Below the pieces are notes generated by a model that saw nothing but the letters and a program-made list of their open reading frames with translations, ran no database searches and was not told the DNA's origin. A stretch of DNA of 64,000 nucleotides, taken from the NCBI GenBank assembly GCA_902810075.1, contig LR778135.1, positions 2,232,001 through 2,296,000 on the forward strand, read 5' to 3'. Each line of letters opens with the position of its first letter. Position 1 is the first letter of the stretch. The stretch comes from Ruminococcaceae bacterium BL-6 (GTDB lineage: Bacteria; Bacillota; Clostridia; Oscillospirales; Acutalibacteraceae). Positions 1 through 8,935 of the stretch are shown in pieces. A program made the position numbers and the translations under genes.

Positions 1-85
1 CCGAAATGCTGCGCTGGTCACAGAAGCTGCACCGGTGCGGGCAGCCGACGTTCGGCACGAAAAGCGCGACGTTCGCGTGTTTCAA
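1..85 (-). CDS. Elp3-like radical SAM protein, N-terminal fragment
   Basis: The first 28 codons of a minus-strand gene that leaves the window. The start is TTG, overlapping the rnc stop (TTGA), so the two genes are probably translationally coupled. The peptide reads hydrophobic strand, then CPHRCSFCDQ, which is the CxxxCxxC 4Fe-4S/SAM-binding motif of radical SAM enzymes (about residues 15-22). In many Clostridia an Elp3-like radical SAM gene (COG1243 type) lies directly after rnc, so that is the best guess. Only the motif and position support it, because the rest of the protein is outside the window. Confidence 0.7.
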   Translation of the reverse strand, partial: MKHANVALFVPNVGCPHRCSFCDQRSIS

Positions 86-771
86 TAGCCCATCAGCTCC
101 AGCGCCTCGCGCGCCGCCTGCTGCTCCGCTTCCTTTTTGCTGCGCCCGCCGCCCTTGCCGATCACGTTGTCGTTCAGATGCACCTCCACGGTGAAATGCT
201 TGTCGTGGTCCGGCCCGCTTTCGCCGGTGAGCACATATTCCAGCTGTTCCTCGGGGTTCTGCTGCACGATCTCCTGCAGCGCGGTCTTATAGTCCTTGAA
301 CGCCTTCGGCTTCACCGCCCGGAACACGGGCAGCACGAAACGCAGGATGAACCTGCGCGCTTCCTCCATGCCGGCATCCAGATAGATCGCCGCGATCAGC
401 GCCTCGAAGGCATCCGCCAGAATCGAGGAGCGGGTGCGCCCGCCGGAATTCTGCTCGCCGCGGCTCAAAAGCAGGTAATCCCCGACGCCGAGCTGGCGGG
501 AAAACCCGCACAGGGCTTTTTCGCACACCAGAGCCGCGCGGTTTTTGGTGAGCTCCCCCTCCGGCAGATCGGGGCAGTTCCGGAACAGATAATCCGCCAC
601 GACGACCCCCAGCACCGAATCCCCCAGAAATTCCAGGCGCTCGTTGCTGTGGCCCGCCGGCTTTTCCTCGTTCGCATAAGAAGAATGGGTCAGCGCGGTG
701 GCAAGATATTTCGGATTTTTGAAATGATATCCGATCCTGTCCTCCAGCTTCTTCCAGTTCTGCTTCTGCAT
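82..771 (-). CDS. rnc: Ribonuclease III
   Basis: Double-strand-specific endoribonuclease that processes rRNA precursors and other structured RNAs in the cytoplasm. The RNase III signature NERLEFLGDSVL lies at about residues 43-54, with a second acidic motif (DAFEALIAAIYLD) around residue 120. A C-terminal double-stranded-RNA-binding domain ends in the usual KKEAEQQAAREAL helix. Length, 229 aa, is typical. An ATG five codons upstream (786) is also open, but only the ATG at 771 has a spaced GGAG, so 771 is preferred. It follows plsX. The acpP gene often found between these two is absent; a hairpin repeat occupies the gap instead. Confidence 0.95.
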   Translation of the reverse strand: MQKQNWKKLEDRIGYHFKNPKYLATALTHSSYANEEKPAGHSNERLEFLGDSVLGVVVADYLFRNCPDLPEGELTKNRAALVCEKALCGFSRQLGVGDYLLLSRGEQNSGGRTRSSILADAFEALIAAIYLDAGMEEARRFILRFVLPVFRAVKPKAFKDYKTALQEIVQQNPEEQLEYVLTGESGPDHDKHFTVEVHLNDNVIGKGGGRSKKEAEQQAAREALELMGY

Positions 772-827
772 ATTCTCACACTCCATTCTGTCATTCCAGC
801 ATTCCCAGATTCAGATACAGAATTCGT

Positions 828-897
828 TTTGTTCTTCCCCCGCCGCAGGAGGGGGAAGAACAAATCCGGGTTCGCGATCATCAGTGGAACTGCTGCG
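828..897. repeat. Dispersed hairpin-plus-tail repeat, copy A
   Basis: A perfect 14-bp inverted repeat (828-841 with 851-864, 9-nt loop), followed by a tail at 865-897. The tail resembles the tails of two other intergenic copies at 20523-20582 and 46779-46852 (core here GATCATCAGTGGAACTGC). It sits between plsX and rnc. There is no T-run beside the stem on either side, so it is not an ordinary terminator. This is the most diverged copy. Confidence 0.6.
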
Positions 898-905
898 CGC
901 CGCAA

Positions 906-1898
906 TCAGGAAAGCTCCGAAACGGAACGGCTGATCTCGTCGATCACGTTTCCCGCCACATAAGCTTTCGTCAGACGCAGGGCGCTTTCCACCGTCTTCG
1001 CCCTGGCGCTTCCATGCACCTTGAACACGGGTTTTGCCGCGCCCATGATCGGCGCGCCGCCGTACTCGTTGTAATCCATGGACTTTTTCAGCGCGACGAT
1101 ATCCTTCATCAAAATTCCGGCGGCCAGCTTGTTTTTGGAGCTCTTCGTCAAAATTTCCTTAAACTTTCCCATCAGCATGATCGCGACGCCCTCGAACATC
1201 TTGAGGATGATGTTCCCGGTGAAGCCGTCCGAAACCACGACATCCGCGCCGTCGTTCGAAATGTCGCGGGCCTCGATGTTCCCGACAAAATTGACCGGGG
1301 ATTCCTTGAGCAGCTCGAACGCGCCGTGCTGAAGCTCGCCGCCCTTGTGCTCCTCGGTGCCGATGTTGGCGAGGGCGACACGCGGCTTTTCAATGTTCAT
1401 CACTTTTTCCATATAGATGGAGCCCATGACGCCGAACCGCTGGAGCATTTCGGGGCGGCAGTCCACGTTCGCGCCGCAGTCGATCAGCATGAAAAAACCG
1501 CTCTTTTTCGGCATGACCGGGGCAAACGCGACCCTTTTGATCCCCTTGATCCGCTTGACGATCAGCGAGGTGCCGACCACCAGCGCGCCGCTGTTCCCGG
1601 CGGACAGGAACGCGTCCCCCTTCCCTTCGGCGAGAAGGCGCAGCCCCTCGGCCATGGAGGAATCCTTTTTGGACCTCATGATTTCGCCCGGGCTGTCTTC
1701 CATCGTGACGACGCCGGGCGCGTCGACGATCTCCATGCGCTCCAGCGAAATCTCGTTTTTCTCCGCCGTGCTGCGGATCTCCGGCTCCCTGCCCGTCAGC
1801 AGGATATCGATATCCAGGCTTTTCACCGCGTCCGCGCATCCCTTGATGATTTCCAGCGGCGCGTTGTCTCCCCCGAATGCGTCTACAATGATTTTCAA
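906..1898 (-). CDS. plsX: Phosphate acyltransferase PlsX
   Basis: Converts acyl-ACP plus phosphate to acyl-phosphate, the first committed donor for membrane phospholipid synthesis through PlsY. The N-terminus has the PlsX hallmark KIIVDAFGGDNAP, and family blocks such as SAGNSGALV and DCGANVDC follow. The start is TTG at 1898, preceded by GGAGG about 9 nt upstream. An open frame extends further upstream but has no ribosome site. At 330 aa the length is normal. It lies between trmFO and rnc on one strand, the common Firmicute plsX-rnc neighbourhood but without fabD, fabG or acpP. Confidence 0.93.
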   Translation of the reverse strand: MKIIVDAFGGDNAPLEIIKGCADAVKSLDIDILLTGREPEIRSTAEKNEISLERMEIVDAPGVVTMEDSPGEIMRSKKDSSMAEGLRLLAEGKGDAFLSAGNSGALVVGTSLIVKRIKGIKRVAFAPVMPKKSGFFMLIDCGANVDCRPEMLQRFGVMGSIYMEKVMNIEKPRVALANIGTEEHKGGELQHGAFELLKESPVNFVGNIEARDISNDGADVVVSDGFTGNIILKMFEGVAIMLMGKFKEILTKSSKNKLAAGILMKDIVALKKSMDYNEYGGAPIMGAAKPVFKVHGSARAKTVESALRLTKAYVAGNVIDEISRSVSELS

Positions 1899-1914
1899 AA
1901 CGAATGACCTCCGA

Positions 1915-3240
1915 TCAAGTCCGATTTTCCGGTCGGACGGTTTCGATATACGGTTTGAGTTTTTCCAGCGAACGCCGGGCAAGCTGCGCATAGCGCTCCC
2001 GCTTGTCCCGGATTTCCTCCGCAAGCGGCGGAAGGATTCCGAAATTCGCGCCCATCGGCTGAAAGTGGGCCGGGTCGCACTGCTCGATATAGCGGCTGAG
2101 CGCGCCGATCATCGTTTCCGGCGGCAGCGCCTGCGTCTGCAGGCCGCGCAGCCTTCGGGCCGCGTTCCGGCCCGCCATGATCCCGGAAGCGGCGGATTCC
2201 ATATAGCCCTCCACCCCCGTGATCTGCCCGGCGAAGAACAGATTCCGGTCCGACTTCATGCTGAAGTCGGCGGAAAGCACCTTCGGCGAATTCAGGAAAG
2301 TGTTGCGGTGCATCACGCCGTAGCGCATGAACTCCGCGCGGCGGAGCCCGGGGATCAGGCCGAATACCCGCTTCTGCTCGCCGAATTTCAGGTTGGTCTG
2401 AAACCCGACCAGGTTGTAAAGGGTGGCGGCGGCGTTCTCCTGCCGAAGCTGAACCACGGCCCACGGGCGGTGCCCCGTGCGCGGGTCGCGCAGGCCCACC
2501 GGCTTGAGCGGGCCGAACCGCAGGGTGTCGCGCCCGCGCGCCGCCATGACCTCCACCGGCATGCAGCCCTCGTACACCTTCGGGTCCGCGGCGTCGAAGC
2601 CGTGGATCGGAGCCCGCTGCGCCGAAAGGAGCGCGTCGTAAAAGCGCTCGTATTCCTCTTTGTTCATCGGGCAGTTCAGGTAGGCGCTGTCGCCGCCCTT
2701 GTCATAACGGGAGGCGGCGAAGCAGAAGTCCCGGTCGAGGCTTTCCGCCGTCACGATGGGGGCCGCGGCGTCGAAAAAGCTGAGGCTCCCGCCGCACAGC
2801 AAAGCGATGTTGCCGGCAAGCGGCGGCGACGTCAGCGGCCCCGTGGCCACGATGCGCAGGCCATCCCGAGGCACCGCGCTCACCAGCTCCCGGTGGACCC
2901 GGATCAGCGGATTCGCGAGGATCTTTTCCGTCGCGGCGGCGGAAAAGGCGTCGCGGTCGACCGCCAGCGCCCCGCCGGCCGGCACGCGCGTTTGGTCGGC
3001 GCACTGCGTCAGAAGGGAGCCGAGGCGCCGCATTTCCTCCTTCAAAAGGCCGGCGGCGCTGTCGATACGGTCCGCCTTCAGGGAATTCGAGCAGACCAGC
3101 TCCGCAAAGCCGGGATTCCGGTGGGCCGGCGAAAAGAACTGCGGCTTACCCTCGTAAAGCTCGACGGGGATTCCCGCCCGGGCGAGCTGCCACGCGGCTT
3201 CACAGCCGGCGAGCCCGGCCCCGACGACCGTAACGCTCAT
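1915..3240 (-). CDS. trmFO: tRNA m5U54 methyltransferase TrmFO (folate/FAD-dependent)
   Basis: Makes 5-methyluridine at position 54 of the tRNA T-loop using methylene-tetrahydrofolate and FADH2. The N-terminus carries the FAD-binding GAGLAGCE motif (residues 7-14), followed by the family block NPGFAELVCSNSLKAD. The C-terminal part has GQITGVEGYMESAASG, typical of the MnmG/TrmFO superfamily. At 441 aa it is full length. Its ATG overlaps the topA stop (ATGA), so the pair is coupled; topA-trmFO is a conserved Firmicute arrangement. Confidence 0.95.
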   Translation of the reverse strand: MSVTVVGAGLAGCEAAWQLARAGIPVELYEGKPQFFSPAHRNPGFAELVCSNSLKADRIDSAAGLLKEEMRRLGSLLTQCADQTRVPAGGALAVDRDAFSAAATEKILANPLIRVHRELVSAVPRDGLRIVATGPLTSPPLAGNIALLCGGSLSFFDAAAPIVTAESLDRDFCFAASRYDKGGDSAYLNCPMNKEEYERFYDALLSAQRAPIHGFDAADPKVYEGCMPVEVMAARGRDTLRFGPLKPVGLRDPRTGHRPWAVVQLRQENAAATLYNLVGFQTNLKFGEQKRVFGLIPGLRRAEFMRYGVMHRNTFLNSPKVLSADFSMKSDRNLFFAGQITGVEGYMESAASGIMAGRNAARRLRGLQTQALPPETMIGALSRYIEQCDPAHFQPMGANFGILPPLAEEIRDKRERYAQLARRSLEKLKPYIETVRPENRT

Positions 3241-5318
3241 TCTTCCTCCGTCTTTTCATAGCCGCAGTCCGGTGTGACGCAGTAGAGCTTCGGGTGCTTG
3301 CCCTTCTTTTTCAGAAGCGTCTTGCCGCAGCGGGGGCATTTCTCCTTCGTCGGCTCATCCCATGAGACGAAGTCGCACTTCGGGTATTCGCTGCACCCGT
3401 AGAACGTCCGTCCCTTTTTCGTCTTTTTCACGACGACCTTTCCGCCGCATTTCGGGCATTCCGCGCCCGTATAGATCACGAGCTTCTTGACGTTTTTGCA
3501 TTCGGGGTACCCCGGGCAGGCGAGAAACTTGCCGTAGCGCCCCGTTTTGATCACCATATGGCGTCCGCATTTCTCGCAGATGACGTCGGTGACATCCTCT
3601 TTGAGCTGGATTTTGACGCCATCCATCTCGTCTTTGGCCTTTTTCAGCGTCTGCTCGAAATCGCCGTAGAAGGAGTGGAGCGTCTCCACCCAGTTGGTTT
3701 TCCCGCTCTGCACCTGATCGAGGTCGCTCTCCACCTGCGCGGTGAATTTGACGTTGACGATCTTCGGGAAGTGCTCGCGCATCAGCTTGGTGGTGACTTC
3801 GCCCAGCTCCGTCGGCTTCAGGGCCTTGCCCTCGCGCACGACGTACTCGCGCCCCGTGATGGTGGAGATGGTCGCCGCATAGGTCGAGGGGCGGCCGATC
3901 CCGTTTTCTTCCAGCGCCTTGATCAGAGAGGCCTCCGTATAGCGTGCCGGCGGCTGGGTGAAGTGCTGATTGCCCGCGATCTCCTTGAGCTTCAGGGGCA
4001 TATCCGCGGCAAGCACCGGCAGGGCCCCGCCCTTCTCGGTCTCTTCGTCTTTGCTCTCTTCGTAAAGCACCGTGAAGCCGTCGAACGTCACCGTATAGCC
4101 GGAAGCCTTGAAGATATAATCCCCGCCCTGGATTTCCGCCTGTGTGGTGCTCTGCAGGCAGTTGGCCATCTGGCACGCGAGGAACCGCTCCCAGATCAGC
4201 TTGTAGAGCTTGTACTGGTCGGAAGAGAGGCTGTCCTTCACCCGCTCCGGCGCAAGGCTTGGCATCGAGGGGCGTATGGCCTCGTGGCCGTCCTGCGCGT
4301 TCGCCCTGCTCTTGAAGTGTCGGGGCGTGTCAGGCAGGTATTTCTTCCCCCACCGGTCGGAAATATAGGCCGTGGCGTCGTGGATGGCGTCCTCCGAGAT
4401 CCGCAGGGAGTCGGTTCTCATGTAGGTGATCAGGCCCATCGCGCCCATCCCTTCGACCTCCACGCCCTCGTACAGCTCCTGGGCGGCCTTCATGGTGCGG
4501 CGCGCCTGGAAGCCCAGCTTTCGCGAGGCTTCCTGCTGAAGGGTGGATGTGGTGAACGGCGGCGCGGGCGACTTCCTGCGCGAGCCTTTTTTTACCTTGG
4601 ACACGCGGTACTCGGCGTCCTTCAAGTCGGCGAGGATCTTGTCGGCCTGCTCCTTGTTTTCGATCTTGATCTTGCCGTCCGCGTTTCCGTAAAAGGAGGC
4701 GGGGAACGCCTTGCGCGCCCCCTGTGGGATCATCTTCGCGTCGATCGACCAGTATTCCTCCGGCACAAAGGCGCGGATCTCCTCCTCGCGGTCGACGATG
4801 AGGCGCACGGCGACCGACTGCACGCGCCCGGCGGAAAGGCCGCGGCGGATTTTCTGCGAGAGGAACGGGCTCAATTTATAGCCGACCAGGCGGTCCAGGA
4901 TCCGGCGGGCCTGCTGCGCGTTGACCAGGTTGAGGTCGATGGTGCGCGGGTGCTCCATGCCGACTGAAATCCCGGTACGGGTGATCTCGTTGAAGGTCAC
5001 GCGGTTTTCGTCGTCGACGTTCATGCCGAGCAGATAGGCAAGATGCCACGAAATGGCCTCGCCCTCGCGATCCGGGTCGGTCGCCAGAAGGACGGCGTCG
5101 CTTTTTTCCGCGGCCTGCTGCAGGTCTTTGACCAGCTTTTCCTTTCCCTTGATGATTTCGTACTTCGGACGGAAATCATGCTTTATATCCACGCTTAAAC
5201 GGTTTTCCGGCAGATCGCGCACATGACCCATGGACGCGACCACCTCGTAACCGGAACCCAGGTATTTTTTGATTGTTTTTGCCTTCGCGGGCGATTCGAC
5301 GATCACCAGTTTTGACAT
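3237..5318 (-). CDS. topA: DNA topoisomerase I
   Basis: Type IA topoisomerase that relaxes negative supercoils. The start is ATG at 5318 with AAGGTGG upstream; further upstream the open frame has no ribosome site. The protein is 693 aa. A TOPRIM domain at the N-terminus (KLVIVESPAKAKTIKKYLG, then DPDREGEAI) is followed by the catalytic loop GLITYMRTDS with the active-site tyrosine near residue 299. Three C-terminal four-cysteine zinc fingers follow; the last is CPRCG...C...CG. The gene lies downstream of dprA, as in Bacillus, and overlaps trmFO by 4 nt. Confidence 0.97.
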   Translation of the reverse strand: MSKLVIVESPAKAKTIKKYLGSGYEVVASMGHVRDLPENRLSVDIKHDFRPKYEIIKGKEKLVKDLQQAAEKSDAVLLATDPDREGEAISWHLAYLLGMNVDDENRVTFNEITRTGISVGMEHPRTIDLNLVNAQQARRILDRLVGYKLSPFLSQKIRRGLSAGRVQSVAVRLIVDREEEIRAFVPEEYWSIDAKMIPQGARKAFPASFYGNADGKIKIENKEQADKILADLKDAEYRVSKVKKGSRRKSPAPPFTTSTLQQEASRKLGFQARRTMKAAQELYEGVEVEGMGAMGLITYMRTDSLRISEDAIHDATAYISDRWGKKYLPDTPRHFKSRANAQDGHEAIRPSMPSLAPERVKDSLSSDQYKLYKLIWERFLACQMANCLQSTTQAEIQGGDYIFKASGYTVTFDGFTVLYEESKDEETEKGGALPVLAADMPLKLKEIAGNQHFTQPPARYTEASLIKALEENGIGRPSTYAATISTITGREYVVREGKALKPTELGEVTTKLMREHFPKIVNVKFTAQVESDLDQVQSGKTNWVETLHSFYGDFEQTLKKAKDEMDGVKIQLKEDVTDVICEKCGRHMVIKTGRYGKFLACPGYPECKNVKKLVIYTGAECPKCGGKVVVKKTKKGRTFYGCSEYPKCDFVSWDEPTKEKCPRCGKTLLKKKGKHPKLYCVTPDCGYEKTEEE

Positions 5319-5497
5319 TTTATGACCACCTTTCGGATAGAGTTCACCATCGGTGAAAACGCTGCGGAAAACCGGCCGGATTCCAAAAAGCACGGTTTCC
5401 CGGAAAAATAAGCGCTGTGAAAACCAGCCTTTCCAGCCCCTTGATTGAACCGTCATTTTTATGGATCAAACAAGGCTTGGGCTGATTTTCACGGGGC

Positions 5498-6694
5498 TTA
5501 CCGCGGCAGACGGTAGCGCCGCCCGCCGAGCGACTCGATTTTTTCCCCGAGCTCCAGCTCCGTCAGGGCCGAGAGCAGGCGGGCGGCGTCGAGCCCGGTT
5601 TTCTGCCCGAGCACGGAAAACGGGACGGGCTCGGGGCCGATCTGCGCGCAGACCGCCCGGGCATCCGCGGAAAATTCCGCGCCGCAGGGGGCGCGCTCCT
5701 CTTTCGGCTCCGCCCGCCGGGAAGGGGCCGGCGGCTTCCGCTGCCCGGCGGAAGCCGGAGCGCCGCGGAGCAGGCCGGAAAGGTCCCTTTCCTTTTCGAA
5801 TCGTATTTTCCCCGGGTAGCGGGACCGGTACTGCTCCAGAATCTCGTACCCGCTGCTGACGGGAACCGCGCCGGTTTTGATCAGATTGTTGACGCCGCGC
5901 GAAACGGGGTTGTCGAGCCCGCACGGGACGGCGAACACATCCCTGCCCTGTTCGAGCGCGAGGTCCGCCGTGATCAGCGAGCCGCTTTTGGCGGCGGCCT
6001 CCACCACCAGAGTGCCGTCGCAAAGGCCGGAAATGATGCGGTTCCGGATGGGAAAGGCCCTTTTGGAGCCGGGCGTTCCCAGCGGATATTCCGAAATCAC
6101 GGCGCCGCACAGCGCGATGCTGTCGCGCAGGCCGGCGTTTTCCATCAGATAGGGGAAATCCAGCCCGCACCCGAGGACGCAGACCGTTTTCCCGCCCGCC
6201 TGAAGCGCGCCCTTGTGCGCCGCCGTGTCGATTCCGCGCGCGCCGCCGCTGACGACGACCGCGCCCGCCCCGGCGAGCTGGCAGGAAAGGCCGAACGCGA
6301 TCCTCCGCCCGGAAAAGGTCGCGCCGCGCGTCCCCACCACCGCGACGGACGGAATCGCGTCGAAATCCGGAAGACTCCCACGCACATAAAGTGCGCAGGG
6401 CGGGTTATGAATATTCCGCAGGCACTGCGGATATTCCGCGCTTTCCTGCGTCACGACGCGATGGCCGAGCTCTTCGGAGCGCCGTACGGTCTCCTGCGCC
6501 TCTTCGGGCGAAAAAGATTCCATCGCGAAAAGCTCCTTCTGGGTAAAAATGCCGAGCATGGTCCATTCCCGGCGGCCCGCTTCGTAAAATTCGCGGGGGC
6601 CGGGAAAAACGGAAAGGATTCTGCGCGGCTTGCCGCTCCCGGCGCCGAGCGCCCGCTGAAGCCAGACCCAGAATGCCCTGGAATCGATTTCCAT
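5498..6694 (-). CDS. dprA: DNA-processing protein DprA (Smf)
   Basis: Loads RecA onto incoming single-stranded DNA during natural transformation. The Rossmann-like domain shows GTRGATFSGRR, SGGARGID and FPIRNRIISGLCDGT, all family blocks for ssDNA binding. The C-terminal 60 residues look like the DprA winged-helix domain (about residues 335-398), preceded by a proline/arginine-rich linker around 290-320. Length 398 aa. It starts 1 nt after the stop of the upstream methyltransferase gene and precedes topA. No other competence gene is in the window, so it may serve recombination generally. Confidence 0.94.
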   Translation of the reverse strand: MEIDSRAFWVWLQRALGAGSGKPRRILSVFPGPREFYEAGRREWTMLGIFTQKELFAMESFSPEEAQETVRRSEELGHRVVTQESAEYPQCLRNIHNPPCALYVRGSLPDFDAIPSVAVVGTRGATFSGRRIAFGLSCQLAGAGAVVVSGGARGIDTAAHKGALQAGGKTVCVLGCGLDFPYLMENAGLRDSIALCGAVISEYPLGTPGSKRAFPIRNRIISGLCDGTLVVEAAAKSGSLITADLALEQGRDVFAVPCGLDNPVSRGVNNLIKTGAVPVSSGYEILEQYRSRYPGKIRFEKERDLSGLLRGAPASAGQRKPPAPSRRAEPKEERAPCGAEFSADARAVCAQIGPEPVPFSVLGQKTGLDAARLLSALTELELGEKIESLGGRRYRLPR

Positions 6695-6695
6695 C

Positions 6696-7505
6696 TCATT
6701 TCCCCCGCGTCCTCATCATTTCCCACATCAGAATCGCGGCGCTCGCCGCCGCGTTCAGGGATTCCGCCCGCCCCAGCATGGGGATCGTCACCCGCCCGGC
6801 ACAGGCTTCCACGGCGGCCGCGCTCAGGCCGTTCCCCTCGTTCCCGACCGCCGCGACGCTGCCTTCCGGGAATTTCGTTTCCGTCACACTCCGCGCGTTT
6901 TTATCCGGCACAGCCGCGACGGGGAAAAAACCGAATTTTTTCAGGGAGCGCATCCCCTCCGCAAAATCGGGCAGGACACAGAACGGAAGACGGAACACCG
7001 CGCCCATGCTGGCGCGCAGTACCTTCGGGCCGTACAGGTCGCAGCAGCCCTCCGACAGGAACGCCCCGCTGATCCCGAGGGCCTCCGCCGTGCGCAGAAC
7101 GGCGCCCAGGTTTGCGGGATCCTGGATGTTTTCCAGCGCCACATAGCAGCCGGCGGGCTCCATCTCCCGCGGCGTTTTCCGGTGCTCCGGCATCCGAACG
7201 ACGCAGAAGATCCCCTGCGGCTGCTTCGTCGCGGACAGAAGATCCGCGACGTGCGGCGCGATCCGGCAGACGCTGCGCGCCCGGGGCAGAATCCGTTCCA
7301 GATAGCCCTGGTACCGGCGCGCGGCTTCCTCCGTAAAAAAGGCGGTCTCGATCGCGGCGCCGCTCACGGCGGCATCCGCGCACAGGCGCGCCCCCTCCGC
7401 CAGAAACTCCCCCTGCTCCCGCCGGAAGGCGGCGGAGCCGGCGAGCTTTGCCGCGCGCCTGACCCCTTCGTTTTTTCTGCTGGCAATCACATCTGGCAAC
7501 ATCAT
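6696..7505 (-). CDS. SpoU/TrmH-family RNA 2'-O-methyltransferase
   Basis: Predicted to methylate a ribose 2'-OH in rRNA or tRNA using SAM. The C-terminal SPOUT knot shows all three family motifs: ALENIQDPANLGAVLRTA (about residues 125-142), GNEGNGLS, and IPMLGRAESLNAAASAAI. The N-terminal region (about residues 5-95) matches the substrate-binding domain of the TsnR/RlmB group. Start ATG with GGAG 8 nt upstream; 269 aa. It follows rplT after a weak terminator and abuts dprA. The exact substrate nucleotide cannot be read from the sequence. Confidence 0.9.
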   Translation of the reverse strand: MMLPDVIASRKNEGVRRAAKLAGSAAFRREQGEFLAEGARLCADAAVSGAAIETAFFTEEAARRYQGYLERILPRARSVCRIAPHVADLLSATKQPQGIFCVVRMPEHRKTPREMEPAGCYVALENIQDPANLGAVLRTAEALGISGAFLSEGCCDLYGPKVLRASMGAVFRLPFCVLPDFAEGMRSLKKFGFFPVAAVPDKNARSVTETKFPEGSVAAVGNEGNGLSAAAVEACAGRVTIPMLGRAESLNAAASAAILMWEMMRTRGK

Positions 7506-7520
7506 AAAGGATACTCCACG

Positions 7521-7558
7521 AAATGAAAATTTGCGCCCGGGGGTCTCCCGAGCGCAAT
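7521..7558 (-). terminator. Weak intrinsic terminator after rplT
   Basis: On the minus strand, TTGCGCTCGGG pairs with CCCGGGCGCAA across a short loop, and the stem is followed by ATTTTCATTT. The T-tract is interrupted, so partial read-through into the methyltransferase/dprA/topA genes is likely. Confidence 0.6.
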
Positions 7559-7567
7559 TACAGCTTA

Positions 7568-7921
7568 TTATAACGCCGCTTTCGCCTTTTCTACAAGCGC
7601 CGTGAAAGCGGCTTCGTCGGAAATTGCAATTTCGGACAGCATCTTACGGTTGAGGGTGATCCCCGCTTTTTTCAGGCCGTTCATAAAGGTCGAATAGTTG
7701 ATGTCGTTCTGGCGGCACGCCGCGGAAATGCGGGTGATCCACAGGCGACGGAAATCCCTTTTTCTCTGCTTGCGCCCGATAAACGCGTAATTGCCGGATT
7801 TCATAACGGCCTGTTTGGCCATCTTAAAATGTCTGCTCTTTGCTCCCCAGTAGCCCTTTGCCAGCTTCAGAACCTTTTTTCTTCTTTTGCGCGTCATCAG
7901 CGCGCCCTTGATACGAGCCAT
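7568..7921 (-). CDS. rplT: 50S ribosomal protein L20
   Basis: Binds 23S rRNA early in large-subunit assembly and, in Firmicutes, represses its own operon by binding the infC leader. The 117-aa protein is fully collinear with the family ([20 protein letters not shown] at the start, [16 protein letters not shown] later). GGAGG lies 8 nt before the ATG. Third gene of infC-rpmI-rplT. Confidence 0.98.
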   Translation of the reverse strand: MARIKGALMTRKRRKKVLKLAKGYWGAKSRHFKMAKQAVMKSGNYAFIGRKQRKRDFRRLWITRISAACRQNDINYSTFMNGLKKAGITLNRKMLSEIAISDEAAFTALVEKAKAAL

Positions 7922-7985
7922 CTATGTTACCTCCATTATATGGTCAAATTTGAATTTCACGGCCGTTCCCGAAAAAAGGGAAGCC

Positions 7986-8183
7986 TTATTTGTAAGGAAT
8001 CATTCTTTTGATCTTTCCCACATTGGTAACATCGGCCACTGTGGTCTTTCTCAATCCTCTTTTGCGCTTTGTCGTCTTTTTGTTCAGGATATGGGATTTA
8101 TACGCATGGGCGCGGATGATCTTCCCGTTCTTTGAAATTTTGAAGCGCTTTTTCGCGCCGGAATGAGTCTTGATTTTAGGCAT
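7986..8183 (-). CDS. rpmI: 50S ribosomal protein L35
   Basis: Small basic large-subunit protein of 65 aa, starting [14 protein letters not shown], the invariant L35 N-terminus, and ending in KRMIPYK. A strong AGGAGG precedes the ATG. It lies between infC and rplT, the universal order. Confidence 0.98.
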   Translation of the reverse strand: MPKIKTHSGAKKRFKISKNGKIIRAHAYKSHILNKKTTKRKRGLRKTTVADVTNVGKIKRMIPYK

Positions 8184-8211
8184 GACGTTGCCCCTCCTTA
8201 AAATAATTAAG

Positions 8212-8730
8212 TTACTTCACGGGTTTGGATGCAAGGAACATCAGCATATTGCGTCCCTCAAGCTTGGGCGGTTTTTCGACGTTCGCAATCTCGGAGAGCG
8301 CCTGTGCAAATTTTTCCATGGTGGTGCGCCCCAGTTCCGGATGGCCCATTTCACGGCCGCGGAAGCGGATGGACACCTTGACCTTGTCGCCCTCGTTCAG
8401 AAAACGGGTGGCATGGCCGACCTTGGTATTGAAGTCATGGATGTCGATATTCAGAGAGAGCCTGATCTCTTTGATGTCCACCACGCGCTGGTTCTTTTTT
8501 GCCTCTTTGTCGCGCTTCGCCTGTTCAAAGCGGTATTTGCCGTAATCGATGATCTTGCACACCGGCGGTTTCGCCTGGGGCGCGATCTTCACCAGATCGA
8601 GATTGCTGGCCGCCGCCCGTTCCAGGGCGCGGCCGGTCGGCATGATGCCCAGCTGAGAGCCATCCTGATCGATGACACGCACTTCTTTGTCACGAATCTC
8701 TTCGTTGATCTGCAGTTCCTTGTTGCTAAT
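8212..8730 (-). CDS. infC: Translation initiation factor IF-3, AUU start
   Basis: Keeps 30S subunits free and proofreads the initiator tRNA and start codon. The 172-aa protein begins [13 protein letters not shown], and ATT at 8728-8730 is the only start with a spaced ribosome site (GGAGG, 9 nt upstream). A GTG further upstream (8751) would put the Shine-Dalgarno inside the coding region, so it is rejected. Non-AUG starts (AUU, AUC, AUA) are the known autoregulatory feature of infC: IF-3 discriminates against them. Both IF-3 domains are present, including the linker helix [14 protein letters not shown]. It leads the infC-rpmI-rplT operon. Confidence 0.95.
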   Translation of the reverse strand: MSNKELQINEEIRDKEVRVIDQDGSQLGIMPTGRALERAAASNLDLVKIAPQAKPPVCKIIDYGKYRFEQAKRDKEAKKNQRVVDIKEIRLSLNIDIHDFNTKVGHATRFLNEGDKVKVSIRFRGREMGHPELGRTTMEKFAQALSEIANVEKPPKLEGRNMLMFLASKPVK

Positions 8731-8900
8731 GGTTAAGCACCTCCAAAACACGTTTTTCCCTAACAGAAAGCGCGGACAGAATCTTCCGCCCGCGCATCAA
8801 TACAAAACAAAACCGCCGCAAAAAGCGGTTCCTTCTGATATTGACCCGTGACGGACGCAACCCCACAGGTGAGGACAGGACTGCCCTGCTTTAATTTACG
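8731..8900 (-). ncRNA. L20-type autoregulatory leader of the infC operon
   Basis: The untranslated region between the promoter and infC is about 170 nt. It can fold into at least two hairpins. One is GC-rich near 8777-8804 (GCGCGG pairing with CCGCGC). The other is AACCGC pairing with GCGGCGGTT, followed by TTGTTTTG (about 8806-8832), and looks like an attenuator. In Firmicutes this position holds the Rfam L20 leader, where L20 protein binding triggers premature termination. Assignment rests on position and hairpins; no covariance search was possible. Confidence 0.65.
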
Positions 8901-8906
8901 AAAAAA

Positions 8907-8935
8907 ATTGTAACAGCAAAACTCTTGTTTGTCAA
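8907..8935 (-). promoter_or_regulatory. Strong promoter of infC-rpmI-rplT
   Basis: On the minus strand, TTGACA (8930-8935), a 17-nt spacer, then TACAAT (8907-8912). The -35 box overlaps the addA stop codon (TGA at 8932-8934), and a 10-bp inverted repeat (AAAACTCTTG with CAAGAGTTTT) spans the end of addA and the spacer. That repeat could be addA's terminator. Confidence 0.85.

Noticed and set aside
8731-8751. GTG as the infC start
   Set aside because: It would place GGAGG inside the coding sequence. The AUU start fits family precedent.
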